Of a stretch of 64,000 nucleotides of DNA, positions 38,807-49,997 are shown piece after piece. The notes below the pieces were generated by a model, which was not told the DNA's origin, ran no database searches, and was given only the letters and a program-made list of their open reading frames with translations. Both the position numbers and the translations under genes were made by a program. Every line of letters begins with the position of its first letter. Within the stretch, counting starts at the first letter, position 1. The DNA is taken from positions 5,519,501 to 5,583,500 of the forward strand of contig JAILWY010000014.1 in NCBI GenBank assembly GCA_022113835.1, read 5' to 3'. This stretch comes from Atopsyche davidsoni (taxonomy: Eukaryota > Arthropoda > Insecta > Trichoptera > Hydrobiosidae).

Positions 38807-41800
38807 GCATGTATATATTTAAAAAAAAACACCTTATACGTAAAACGTTAAATATACCAAATATACCAAATGAGTGCCAAATGTTAACAAAATTATATTA
38901 TTCTGCAATATTCTTTTACGTTTTGGTGACTGTTTACAAGGTTTTGAGAACAAATATACTTATAATTTCTCTATTTTTCTAGAGTCAGGCTGCAGATTGT
39001 TAGACCGGTAATAGACACATGGCAAATATTTTTTCCTGTTTGTTGACTGGTTAGCACTGTTGGTTTTAAACTCATCGGTTTAAACTTTCAATACTATTGT
39101 AAGCTCAAAAAATATCTTCAGAGCTGTTGAATCCAAATGTTTTATTAGTGCACTATTGGTGTGTGTTTAATACTAAGTATACAAAATAATTGATTTGAAA
39201 CAAACCATTAATTTTTCGCGTTGGTCTCACGTGTAAATATTTATTCTACTCACGAAAGAATTTATATACAAAAAAAATTACGATGTATATATTCAGACCA
39301 TATTTTGAATGTGAAAATATTTTTTTACGATGTACTAGAAAAAGTTAGAGTGCATAAAATTGATATCAAGTTTGGACGATATGCGTATCTGAATATTATA
39401 GGCCATACACATAGGTGTTGATTTATGACGTCACGTCCCTACATTATGGAATAATAAAACGTTCCAGTCATTCACAGGTTCCGAGCGTATATTTTGTCAA
39501 CGAGATTTTTCAAGCAGAATTATCACAGACCGTTAGGCACAAGGGGCACCATGCCGAGATGGAGCATCCACCGTGAAGTCACGCTCGGGAAACTCGTCTC
39601 TATGGACCGACGCACAGCATTCAATATTGCCTGGAGCTCTGATGACTCGTCGATCCCAGGGAAATTAAAAATAGACCACCCCGAGACTCCTAAAAGGATT
39701 AAAGAGAAAATTGATTATAAGTCAATATTCATTTTAAGTTCTCATATTTCTTTCGTTTTGTAAAAATAATTTAAGTTTCGACTTCACAGAAAACTGAAAT
39801 TCTCTAATCCTTTTTAAAAAGTGTTTTCTTACTTGTTCTTATCACTGCACTTGTTTAATAAAAATAAAAATTAAAACGTCATTTCAGTTGAATCTTAGAT
39901 AATTACTTTAAGTTGTGTGTAGTTTATATAAGTATACTTCTAAAACTAGGTCAAGAATCTCTTTAAAAACTTTATTCTGCTTTATCGAGAAGTTCTTTGA
40001 ATGCGAGTCTACAAAAAAAAAACAACCCACTAAGAGGTCTCATCAATATTCTTTTTTTTAATATATATTTTTTTCATTTTAGACTACAACAATACAAAAG
40101 TACACGAGACAATTTGAATTCAATATAAGTAAGAAAATAAATTTACTTTACAAAGCAAGATGAAAAAGACGATATGTACTTTATTTTATTTTTTCTGTTG
40201 ATTCTCCTTTTACATCTGGTTTTATGGTTACAACTTAAGACCAAAAAACATAAAGAATAATTAAAACAATTTATTTTATTATTTAAAAAAAAAATGCTTT
40301 TGTAATCTGTTTTGTTATTTTTCGGTGACCGGTTTCGCCAACCTGTTTCGTTGGTATTTTTAAACGAATTTCGTTCAAACAAGACTTCGATAAAAAATAT
40401 TAATTTATTTTATATTTCTAAAGTCAAATTATAAGGTAACGGTTGAATAATACGAAGAGCATGTTTAGCTTAGTAAGGACATTGAATGAAGGAAAATTTT
40501 ATGTATTGCATTAGATTTTGATCAATAAGAATTATATTTGGAGTAGTCTTCAATTCCAATCCAAATGGTTCAATAACTTTTCTTAGCACTTACACATTCC
40601 AACAAAATAGAAAGGAAATGGCGGTCATTTCATGAAAAAGTTATACTTACAGGCAATATTTGTAAGCGATCAATTGGTTACTATAACTATCAGTTTTTGG
40701 TAGACGATGAAATTTTAAAAGCATCGGACACTTTTCAGGGTTTGAGTTTGTATTACTGAAATTGATTTATTTATTATACGAAAAATGATTATTGTAAATT
40801 TCTTATTCGACAATGTTAAAATATACTTATAATAACAAACTTTAGTAAATAAGCATTCCACAGATAAGTATGGAAGTCTTTAAGAATTTGGACGTTAGTA
40901 TATAATAGCTTATTAACTTCTGGAATGCCGGATATTCAATGCCTTTAACTAGAGCTACATGCTTCAATAACGCGGTTATACATGCTGAAGTTTTCTTACT
41001 TCAGTATTATTAGTATGTAACAACCCCTTGTTCTGGCCCGAGGGTCCCAACCCCGAGGGACTGGAGTCGGAAGGTCCGTTATCTCGGCTGCCCAATAAAA
41101 CTCATTCCGCGCGAGCATCTCACGCTCGCCGAGGATAATAAAGTTACCAGCGCCCACTCCAGCCGCACAATATCATATCACTTTTATGAGCGGTCTTCTT
41201 TCCGAGTATATCAAGGATTTCATACATAAAAAATGCTAACTTTCTTGTTAAATAAATAACACGAACACTACGTGTAAAAAAATGACATTCCACTGTGCGT
41301 GTGTAGCTTGAAAAAAATATACATAAATTCTACTTGCATGAGCTGCTAAAGGTTAATTAAAATTTATTTGAACGCTTAGGCTTTACAAGAAAAGTAAAAG
41401 CGGTGGTCATTCAATTTTTAAACATAGTTTATTACAACAGAATTCACGTTTTTACTCATTTAAAAGAAATATATGATGCATAGTTAAGAATAGCTTAAAG
41501 GTTAGTTTGCCATATACATAAATAGCGCAGATAATACGACGTTATTAACTGAAGTAAAATTTTGAAAAAGTCGCAAATTCAGTAAATGCATATTATTCTA
41601 TAGGTTGTATTAAAATCTTAAGTTTAAGATCAAATATCAATTTTCTAATAGTATGATGTCACGGTTATTTTAATATTGAATCGATCGGTGCAAAGATGAC
41701 CTAAAATAGCAGAGATATTCGATCCCTAACTTGACGAAGTTTCAGTCAAGCAGAACCACAATCTAATTGTGTTCCAGAAGCAAGTGAAGGTACAATCGGA

Positions 41801-44295
41801 AATCAACTCAGTCTGTCGGAAACAGCGGCCAATGCGGGAACAGCCACTTTGCAGCAATTAGCTACAACTCAAGCAGCTCCAGACATAATAGCGTTAGTCA
41901 TTTGAAAAGAAAGTCTTCAGACAAATTATTCGTGCTAAAAATAAATTTTTGGCGTTTTTAAATGTTTGTACAATAACCAAGTATACCACGGTAATATTTT
42001 ATTTTCATTACAGCTCTATTATGTACAAATACACGTGGGTTCCTGAAACTCAAGCTCCTTCCTTACCATATAAATGTAGTGTTTTGTTCTAAGTATTTCG
42101 CTGCCGTGAATATATACACATTAATGTGGGGATAAGCGTATTCCTAGATTTACATAATTCCTGTTTCAATTTCCAATGGAAATTGTTTACAACTCTGTTA
42201 GATTTAGAAATACTTCGTTATATCTATGAGAGCTATTATGAAAATTTAAATCTTCTTCAACATAATTTTGGATCACACTATTAAAAAAAATCTAAATGTA
42301 AAAGTTCGAACTTGTTTTCCGTAAAAATATAAAGGCAAATAAGTGCTCTCTAAAACCCAGTTGTTTTTGCTTGTAATTTATACAATGAAAGCCTGAAAAA
42401 TAAACACAACTATAATGCTGCGCCCCGTTAAATTGAATCATAATATTTGTTAACGATATTATGATAGACTTTGTAGAAGTTATAATAATGCTATGAAGGT
42501 TTATTCGTACAGGTCAGAATTAAATGCCACAGGCTTAATAACACACAGTGAGTGGTTACGTTCAAAAACTTTGGATACCAAACGGATGTGCATTTATTCA
42601 TATTTGGGGGAGGGTAGTGGATCTCACCCACTGCCGGATTAATTTACCGGATGTTATTCAATATATATGCGTATGTTGAAAGGTGGGTTACACTGATACA
42701 GTTGAAAAAATAACCAATATTCCAAACCACGTTAGAGGCAAATGTCTTGCTCTGTTGTATCGGACTGACAATCGACAATTTTATAATGGATAAATATGAA
42801 ACATGTTTTTGCAGCTCAAAAATAAATCTTCTAGATGCTTTGAGTATATAATAATTTAATATGTATACGTTGTATATTTTATCGCTGTAAAATATTATCT
42901 CAATACCTTTAGACAAGAAGTACTTGACAACGCCAGATAGCAACGTTTTTTTATATAAAAAAAACAGTTTATAATAAATATAAAAAAACAAATAAAAAAT
43001 CAAGTTTATATTTATACAGACATTTAAATATAAAAAAATATTAATTATTCTATTTATATATATATTTTTTTGAATGTACGTAAATTTCGGCAGTAATAAG
43101 CTAAATCATTATTTATATTAAAAAATTACTAATATGTATGCTATTCATCTCATGCGATAATTTCATATATCTATATGTGCAGCAATTAAGTAATTCACAA
43201 AATTTACTTCATCTGGCGATTGTGTAATTTACGGGGATATTTCCATGTTCACTAAACTTATTTAATGATCGATAAAATTATAAAATTCACCCAGTTTAGC
43301 ACACCCTTTACCCCAATTATCAATTATTAATAGCTTATAATATTTTTGCTACCGCCAATTTAATATATTTTTCTTAGTTTTTTCAGCGAGCGCAAGTAAC
43401 TTCTTACATTTATAACGAAATTAATATCAAACGGCAGTCTAATATATCCGTAAATTTCTACCCGCTAGATTTACGATGCTCCCCAATCTGAATTTAAAAA
43501 CTGCCTTTTAGAAAATGCGTATATTCAGCACTTTTTTTTAAAGCGAAGCATATTTTTTGTAATCCTTAAAGTAGAAAAGCCGCGTGTAGTTGCTGTAACG
43601 TGTGATAATTTATAATGGTTTCAAAAATTGAAATTAAAATTTTATATTATTAATGTAATCACATGGCCGTTGTTTTTTTTAAATATGCGCTAAAACTCGT
43701 GTATGTATTATATGATACATTCAGTTCTTCAACTTAACCGTATTTTAATATCATTCCCTGAAATATCTCAATATTCTGAAAAGTTGCAGTGAGCTCGGTG
43801 GGTAACACATGTCAGAAATACGACAGCTTGCAGCAAAGTAAAAGCCCGCATTTTAAAAGCTCAACTTACATATAAACTTATGCTTAAATTTTCTTATAGT
43901 TTCTAATTATTTTTACAAAATGTAAATACAAGATCAAAATTTACTTTTAATACTCATTTAATACTTAATACTCATTAAAGGTTATGTATAGATTGTTTTA
44001 TAAGAAATATAGGAAATATAGTAATATCAGTTGATTTGTATGACGTTTAATATCTTTTTTAACATTAAAACTTACGTGAATATAATATTTATAATAATGT
44101 ATTTATTTTGATAATTTATATTCTATCCATGAAAATTCACATCACGAGTTGTATACGTATTTACAATATTTTTTTGAATGTTCAGAAAATTCAATACAAT
44201 ATATTAAATTAACCTTACCTCAGACAGCGAGAATGACTTAGATCTTTTTAAACTTTATGAAAAAGCAGTTATTGCTACTAATTTAATTACTACTA
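38807..44295. other. AT-rich non-coding stretch with two GC-richer blocks
   Basis: No supportable gene. GC-richer blocks lie at about 39465-39690 and 41025-41170. The first holds a plus frame (39494-39763) with SIHREVTLGKLVSMDRRTAF and no clear splice boundary or family. The minus frames at 40143-40382 and 42644-43003 are AT-rich and look like chance. The block at 41030 (TTCTGGCCCGAGGGTCCCAA) resembles, inverted, the sequence near 33884, suggesting another diverged repeat. Confidence 0.4.
40325..40365 (-). repeat. Fragment of the foldback repeat family
   Basis: GTGACCGGTTTCGCCAACCT (about 40325-40344) is the reverse complement of the core at about 2975-2994 in the foldback repeat. The flanks do not align well, so only a short piece of the family remains. 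Confidence 0.55.
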
Positions 44296-44470
44296 GTTGA
44301 GGGACAAGGCATTTGATTCGTGAAGATCCATTATTATAATGATAAAAGTACCTTTGTATTTTGTCTTCACTTTGAGTTTATTGAGTTTATGATGATTGGG
44401 TCGAAACTAGTAATGCAAATAATTTTAATAAACTCAGAAGACAAAATACCAAGGTACTTTTAGTACTTTT
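44296..44470. mobile_element. Long-hairpin MITE, copy 2 (shortened)
   Basis: Shares GAGGGACAAGGCATTTGATT and AAGATCCATTATTATAATGA with the inverted right flank of copy 1. Its arms GATAAAAGTACCTTTGTATT (about 44341) and the complementary sequence up to about 44470 are similar to copy 1. The central stem is shortened, leaving TGGGTCGAAACTAG. A SINE lies directly after it. Non-coding. Confidence 0.7.
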
Positions 44471-44477
44471 AGTGCAC

Positions 44478-44600
44478 CGGCCATCTAAGCCAGGGGGTGT
44501 GGGTTCAAATCCCACACAATTCACGTTAATATTTTTCTGAGAGTTTCTTTAAATCATCTTCTATGTGTGAACTAATGTGCCTAATCATATTAGTAATAAA
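44478..44600 (+). repeat. tRNA-derived SINE, best copy in the window
   Basis: Contains a B-box (GGTTCAAATCC, about 44502-44512) in GGTGTGGGTTCAAATCCCAC. The body follows, with ATATTTTTCTGAGAGTTTCT and AAATCATCTTCTATGTGTGA, and the tail AATGTGCCTAATCATATTAG with a short AATAAA end. It directly follows hairpin-MITE copy 2. The A-box region is only weakly recognisable. The four related loci at 6971, 13407, 16482 and 51860 establish the family within this window. Confidence 0.7.
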
Positions 44601-45272
44601 GGTACTTCTATCATTATACGACTAACTTAACTAAAAAATTTATTTACGATTACATTTCAAAAAGATCCTTAATGTACTAAGCTTACTTTTAATATATAGG
44701 TGTTCAAATTAAGTTGCAATATTGTAAAATGTAATTGAATCGAATTCTTTTTAGCATCAAACGTTTTTCAGAGGGGACATCGCGATTTGTAACACATGCG
44801 TTGGTCCGAATGCGGGTCCAGTGAGGCGAGAATTCCGGCTCACAAGCAGTTAGTTATAAGGTCAGTAGGCCGCGCGTTCAGCTTCGATATTATTTCCGAT
44901 TGAACTGCTTTACATTTACCGAAATATTAAATACATCTGGTCCGTGTAATGCAGCGGTAAAACTTTTCCGTTTGAATTCGAGTTTTCCGCTGGAAGCCTC
45001 CGGCTCATGTAACACATGCGACTGGCGCACCTCCATGAATAAATTACATTGAGTATCGACTATGAAAACGGGGCTCATCACGGGGGCCGCCATTGGAAAC
45101 ATCGCTTCGGAATTTCATAAAAATTATCGCCATTTTTTTAAAAATTAAAATATAAAATAACAACATGTAACGACCAGTAATGCAATCGAGACAATCTATA
45201 AAACAATCAATCTGGAAGTTTATAACTTTATTGTGGTGGTGATTCGTGATATATATTATAATAAAATATTTG
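44601..45272. other. Non-coding; GC-richer island at 44760-45110
   Basis: Bases about 44760-45110 are GC-richer (for example GCGTTGGTCCGAATGCGGGT). The minus frame at 44890-45102 has no motif, signal or splice support. It is a candidate conserved non-coding block. Confidence 0.35.
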
Positions 45273-45486
45273 GGTACTTGTTTTTTATCCGACCACCAAA
45301 AAACTTGTACCTAACCTTTTTTTTTTTTAACCTAACCTAACCTAACCCAACGAATCGAGCGGTCATGGAAATCTGCAATAAACGAAATAAACGCCACAAT
45401 GGGACTCATCGTCATATGATAGATTTTTATCTCTGCGAGTACATATACATTAAAAAAAATTGGTGGTCGGATAAAAAACAAGTACC
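45273..45486. mobile_element. Foldback MITE with perfect 27-bp ends and internal telomere-like repeats
   Basis: 45273-45299 and 45460-45486 are exact 27-base inverted repeats (starting GGTACTTGTTTTTTATCC). The 160-base interior includes AACCTAACCTAACCTAACCC (about 45329-45348), three to four units of CCTAA, the complement of the canonical insect telomere repeat TTAGG. It is preceded by another CCTAACC and a T run. No coding sequence. No target duplication is obvious. Confidence 0.8.
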
Positions 45487-47779
45487 TTCAAAATAAAGCT
45501 TTTTTGATTTCAATGGTTAAGGGTTTGGGAATTAGAGACGTGTGATGCTACGTTGTAGTTTTTCATGTTATTATTTTAATATGATAGTCACGTACGAAAA
45601 AATAAATAGTAAGTATAGATTTCTTATATTTTAAGAATTTAATTTTCAGAATTTAATTCACCCTTACCTGATTAAAGTTTCAAAGTTTTTATTAATTATA
45701 AATAATTCATATTAACGAGTATAAGATGAAAACAAGAATTGAATAATACGACTGTCTAAATGATTTATTTTTTTTTACTTAAATTTTATGAAAGTAATTG
45801 ATACTCTCTGTCTAGATTTTAGTTTTTTGTGACTATTTGATTTCTATTGAAAATTGTTTTTTAACAATTTAATTGGAACGTTTCAAATGTTGAATAAAAA
45901 AAACTTTTACAGTTAGGATTATGTCGTCGTCACTTTTATAATAAAATGTCAAAGACGCACTCCTTCCCTTGTTGTTTTTTGTTCTAACTTTGCAAGTAAC
46001 GGAAAGTAATTTGAATCTTCTGTTTGTCTTTTAGGAAAATGAATAAGACATAAGCGTTCTGAAAAAAGGCAGACTTTTTTTAGAATTTATTTTTTGACAT
46101 TCTTGAAAGCTAAAAGTTTTTGAATTAAAAAGTGTCTTCATCAGAAATATATGCCTTTTATAAATATACATAAAATATTACAGAAAAAGTTGTATTTTAG
46201 TAAATATTTTTCAAACTTTTATTTATTATGAAAAGCAGAATTATAATTTCAATTTTCATTTTAAAATATTCTTATAATTACATCAGTTAAACTGTAGCAT
46301 TAAGAACACATCATAGTAAATAACAGTTTTATGCACAAATTTTTTTTTTTTATTTTAATTATATTGTTTACAATAACTTTTAAATACAAAAACATCTTAT
46401 AAAATAATATCCAAAAAATACTTCATGAAGCTAAAATTGTTAAATATTCTCATTTCACCATATTCTCAATAACCTAAATCAACTCTTTTGTTCACTTTCT
46501 GTATGAAGTAACGTCCCGACGTCCGATATGGCCTTCCTACTCTCAAGGGTGGCACTTGCAAAAATTTTGCATTTCCTTTCAATTTTCAAGTTGCATCGAT
46601 CGTTATTCTGAGAAAACTCTCGGAAAACCGCTGAACCGATTTACAAAATTATCAGAAAACTCGATTCCCATGAAACTGAAACAGAAGAAAATTCCGATTT
46701 AAAACTTCCTCTGGTAACTATTTTAAATTTCCACAAACATTCTTTTCTACCTATCAATTTTATTTCTGTTTTTTGTCTCCTTTTTCTAATAAAACTATTA
46801 AATAATCTCAACATTTTTGCTTTTGAATATAAAACTTCACTACTCACAAAATTTTCCATTCAGCTTCTACTCAAATCTTACTCAAAGCTGAACTAAGGAC
46901 TAAATATTCAAACTTCCTGTTTAATAAGGAAATTTATTTTTAATTAAATTTTATAAAAATTAGTTTTAATATTTTCAACAGATAAATAATGCCTATGCGA
47001 TCTATATGTGATATTTAGTTAAAGACTGATTACATCATTCATTAAATATTATATCTTTAAGATTACTTGGGTTATGGTTTCGAATTCTCAATGATTTGTT
47101 TCTTTTTTTAATATATAAAGTTAAGATGAAATAATGACACGACAAAAATAAAAACATACTTTATAATGTATAAATTTATTTTATATGTATACGATATCAA
47201 TCACGCAAAGTTTTAAATTAGAACTGGAGATAGAAGATTGTTAGATGTTAACGAGGTATCGTATTCTGTGAAATGACAAAGCCAGAGGATCCAATCAAGT
47301 ATCACGAGTCAAGGGAGACCTCAAGCTGTGTTCCCTACGACTCGTTACACCGACTCTCTACCGAGGTCACAGCAACGTACTCTAGTATTTCTGAGTTTCT
47401 CCTCTTTACTTCTGGAGTTTTCGTTTCTATTTCCGGTAACACCAAAGTGTAACAACTATGTGAAATAGTTTACACTAGCACAGTGACGCGACTATTTGAA
47501 AAGTTATATAAGTTATAAAAAAAATTAGTATTCAAATATGAATATTAATTATAACAGTGCTTTTAAGTACCTTTATAAAACTTAAACGTTGAAATCGTTG
47601 TTTTGTGTTGTTTCACAAACATGCAAAGTAAAATTACTTTATATTTATTTAAATACTAGAAACTTATCTCCTTAACCCCTAGAACTATTTTATATATAAT
47701 TAAATTTGTGGGAACGTTTTATATAATATCTACATAATATTTGTTCAAAATAAAGATTATTGCATTATTAGATATAAAC
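45487..47779. other. AT-rich non-coding stretch
   Basis: No supportable gene. The minus frame 46641-46859 is Lys/Phe/Ser-rich with no motif. A modest GC-richer patch lies at about 47275-47450 without exon features. Confidence 0.5.
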
Positions 47780-47787
47780 GTCTAAAA

Positions 47788-49257
47788 CAGTAGTCCCCAA
47801 CGCTGTTCCCGCGGGCACCATGGCGCCCGCCGACCGTTTTACATGTGCCCGCCGATGTGAAACCACGATAAAAAAATATTTAAATAAAATAATCGAAAAA
47901 AATATATATCGTTATATTTTCAAAATAATTATTATTTCCAGAAAATCATATATAAGCCTGTTGAAATACTCGTAGCATCTAATGGGAGAAGTTTGGTGTG
48001 TCCTCGTCTGTGTTGTAGAAAAATTGCTGAATAAATATTAATCTGATATTTTTGCGTTGATAAAAGTGAGGAGAAAGCGATGTGAAAGTGTCTCTGATAT
48101 TTTTGCGTTGGTAAAAGTGAAGAGAAAGCTATTTGAAAGTCTATCTGATATTTTTGCGGTAGAAAAAGTGTGGAGAAAGCTATGTGAAAGTGTCTCTGAT
48201 ATTTTTGCGTTGGTAAAAGTGAAGAGAAAGCTATTTGAAAGTCTATCTGATATTTTTGCGGTAGAAAAAGTGTGGAGAAAGCTATGTGAAAGTGTCTCTG
48301 ATATTTTTGCGTTGGTAAAAGTGAAGAGAAAGCTATTTGAAAGTCTATCTGATATTTTTGCGGTAGAAAAAGTGTGGAGAAAGCTATGTGAAAGTGTCTC
48401 TGATATTTTTGCGTTGGTAAAAGTGAAGAGAAAGCTATTTGAAAGTCTATCTGATATTTTTGCGGTAGAAAAAGTGTGGAGAAAGCTATGTGAAAGTGTC
48501 TCTGATATTTTTGCGTTGATAAAAGTGAGGAGAATGCTATGTGAATGTCTATCTGATATTTTTGCGATAGGACGATAATTAAACAGCGAAATATAAACTA
48601 AAATAATTATATGGCTATAATTTTCAAAATAATACTTCTTAAATCCAATGTATCAATCAGATGAGGCCTTCTGAAATATAGTTATAAACAAGCATAAACA
48701 AATTTTCATTCTTGAAAAGAGCTGCATACAAAATTGAATCGTTTTTCGGTTCTGCGAATCATTGTTTTTATCAATGAATATTAAATTAAAGTACAGATCT
48801 TGACTTACCGATTAACATATTGATGATTTTAAAAATCAGCCAGTAAAGACATTAATATTTAAATTAAATATTGTTGGTGCATTTAAATCCTAATTAACTT
48901 AGCCTGGACCCTAACTGATATCTTTCGAATTCTTACCTGTTGTTTGCAATTTTTTGCTATAGATGTACATTTTAGAGTTATTATTAATAATAATAATTCG
49001 TTGTATTTTTGCCTAATTTGACCCAATTACTAGAATTTGTAAGCTTTATTTACTACTTATTATTTATTTTTCATTAAAATTTAAACCATAATTTTTATAT
49101 TTTATAATTATATTTTTGGAATTGAATATTATTTGTGCATTGTATGTATTATTGACTATGTCCAACAATAAATATACCTTGAAAAAATATATGGTGCCCG
49201 CCACCCGACCGGCATTCTAGAATGTGCTCTTGGGTGCAAAAAGGTTGAGGACCCTTG
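47788..49257. mobile_element. Non-autonomous hAT element with 8-bp target duplication
   Basis: GTCTAAAA occurs exactly at both edges (47780-47787 and 49258-49265), the 8-bp duplication expected of hAT elements. The left end CAGTAGTCCCCAAC and the right end (minus strand) CAAGGGTCCTCAACCTTTTT fit the CAG-GGTCCCCAACC type of hAT terminus. GCGGGCACCAT recurs inside both ends. The 1,470-bp interior has no transposase; it holds AT-rich DNA and a 51-bp tandem array. It was probably mobilised in trans. Confidence 0.9.
48045..48566 (+). repeat. 51-bp tandem array, alternating A/B units (102-bp higher-order repeat)
   Basis: GATATTTTTGCG recurs at 48045, 48096, 48147, 48198, 48249, 48300, 48351, 48402, 48453, 48504 and 48555, always 51 bases apart. 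Internal units alternate between a type with TTGGTAAAAGTGAAGAGAAA and a type with CGGTAGAAAAAGTGTGGAGA, so the true period is 102. A decayed unit (GTAGAAAAATTGCTGAATAA) precedes the array from about 48015. Because 51 is 17 codons, one plus frame stays open at 48057-48578 and reads as 17-residue repeats (KVKRKLFESLSDIFA and KVWRKLCESVSDIFA). I see no promoter or splice evidence that it is expressed, and a repeat unit divisible by three keeps any initial open frame open. Confidence 0.95.
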
Positions 49258-49265
49258 GTCTAAAA

Positions 49266-49939
49266 GTTTGTTCAGAGTGAGTAATATTATCCTTAATAAC
49301 TTGTATTTAAAAAAAATATGCAGTAAAACGTGACCATTTGATAACTTATATAAGTTGTGAGAACGATTTAATATTTTATAATGAAAATACTATTTTCATT
49401 ATAAAACATAAACGTTGATACAGTTATTTATAGTGTCATTCTAGATAGCTTGTATATCAAAATTTAGTATGCGGCTTTTCGTTTGGAAGCAGCTGCATTG
49501 CCATGGATACGTTTACAGAACTGTTGGTAACAGAGTCCTAAAATGGATAATCTATGTTATCCTCGCGAATCAATAGTCAGGCACATGGGGCCACATAAAC
49601 TCGGCTTACATTGAAACAAGAAATCGCAGCGGGTCTCTGGAGCCTTTACACATATTAAAATACTTGAAATAGTAATGCATCGAATATGCCGTCGATAAAT
49701 TTGAACAAACTCTATAAACTATGATCAACTCTGAAAATAAGACCGAACTACTAATTGTTTAGGAATGAGCTTAATAATATAATTCGTAAATAACTTTCAT
49801 AGCATTTTTATTTTTATTATATTATTTAAGACGAAAATAAATGTGTGTGCAAATGTGACTGCGTGAAGAAGAAATATATGTGCTTTATGGAGCTTTTTTA
49901 TTATTATTATTTGAATTGCTTTCTTTAATATTTGTAGAT
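49266..49939. other. AT-rich non-coding stretch
   Basis: No gene seen. A slightly GC-richer patch at about 49470-49640 has no coding structure. Confidence 0.5.
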
Positions 49940-49997
49940 GCACGGACGGAAGCTGTGCATCCGACCAGCAGAATCCATCACCACCATGTCACTGCCG
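49940..49997 (+). CDS. Candidate internal exon, unrecognised
   Basis: Preceded by a pyrimidine-rich TTAATATTTGTAG acceptor and followed by GTAAGA. It is a short GC-richer segment beginning ATGCACGGACGGAAGC. More than one frame is open (for example DARTEAVHPTSRIH with one base carried in, or MHGRKLCIRPAESI with none), so I cannot fix the protein or prove that it joins the exon at 62450. Exact length and phase should be treated as approximate. Confidence 0.35.

Noticed and set aside
42644..43003. 119-codon minus-strand open frame rich in Tyr, Phe, Ile and Lys
   Set aside because: Composition follows the AT-rich DNA; apparent hydrophobic stretches do not form convincing membrane segments and there is no start or splice context.
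45301..45352. Chromosome end or true telomere
   Set aside because: Only a few CCTAA units, internal to a small inverted-repeat element with ordinary sequence on both sides.
48045..48566. CRISPR-like regular array
   Set aside because: Units are contiguous with no unique spacers and lie in a hAT-type element of a eukaryotic genome; it is a tandem repeat.
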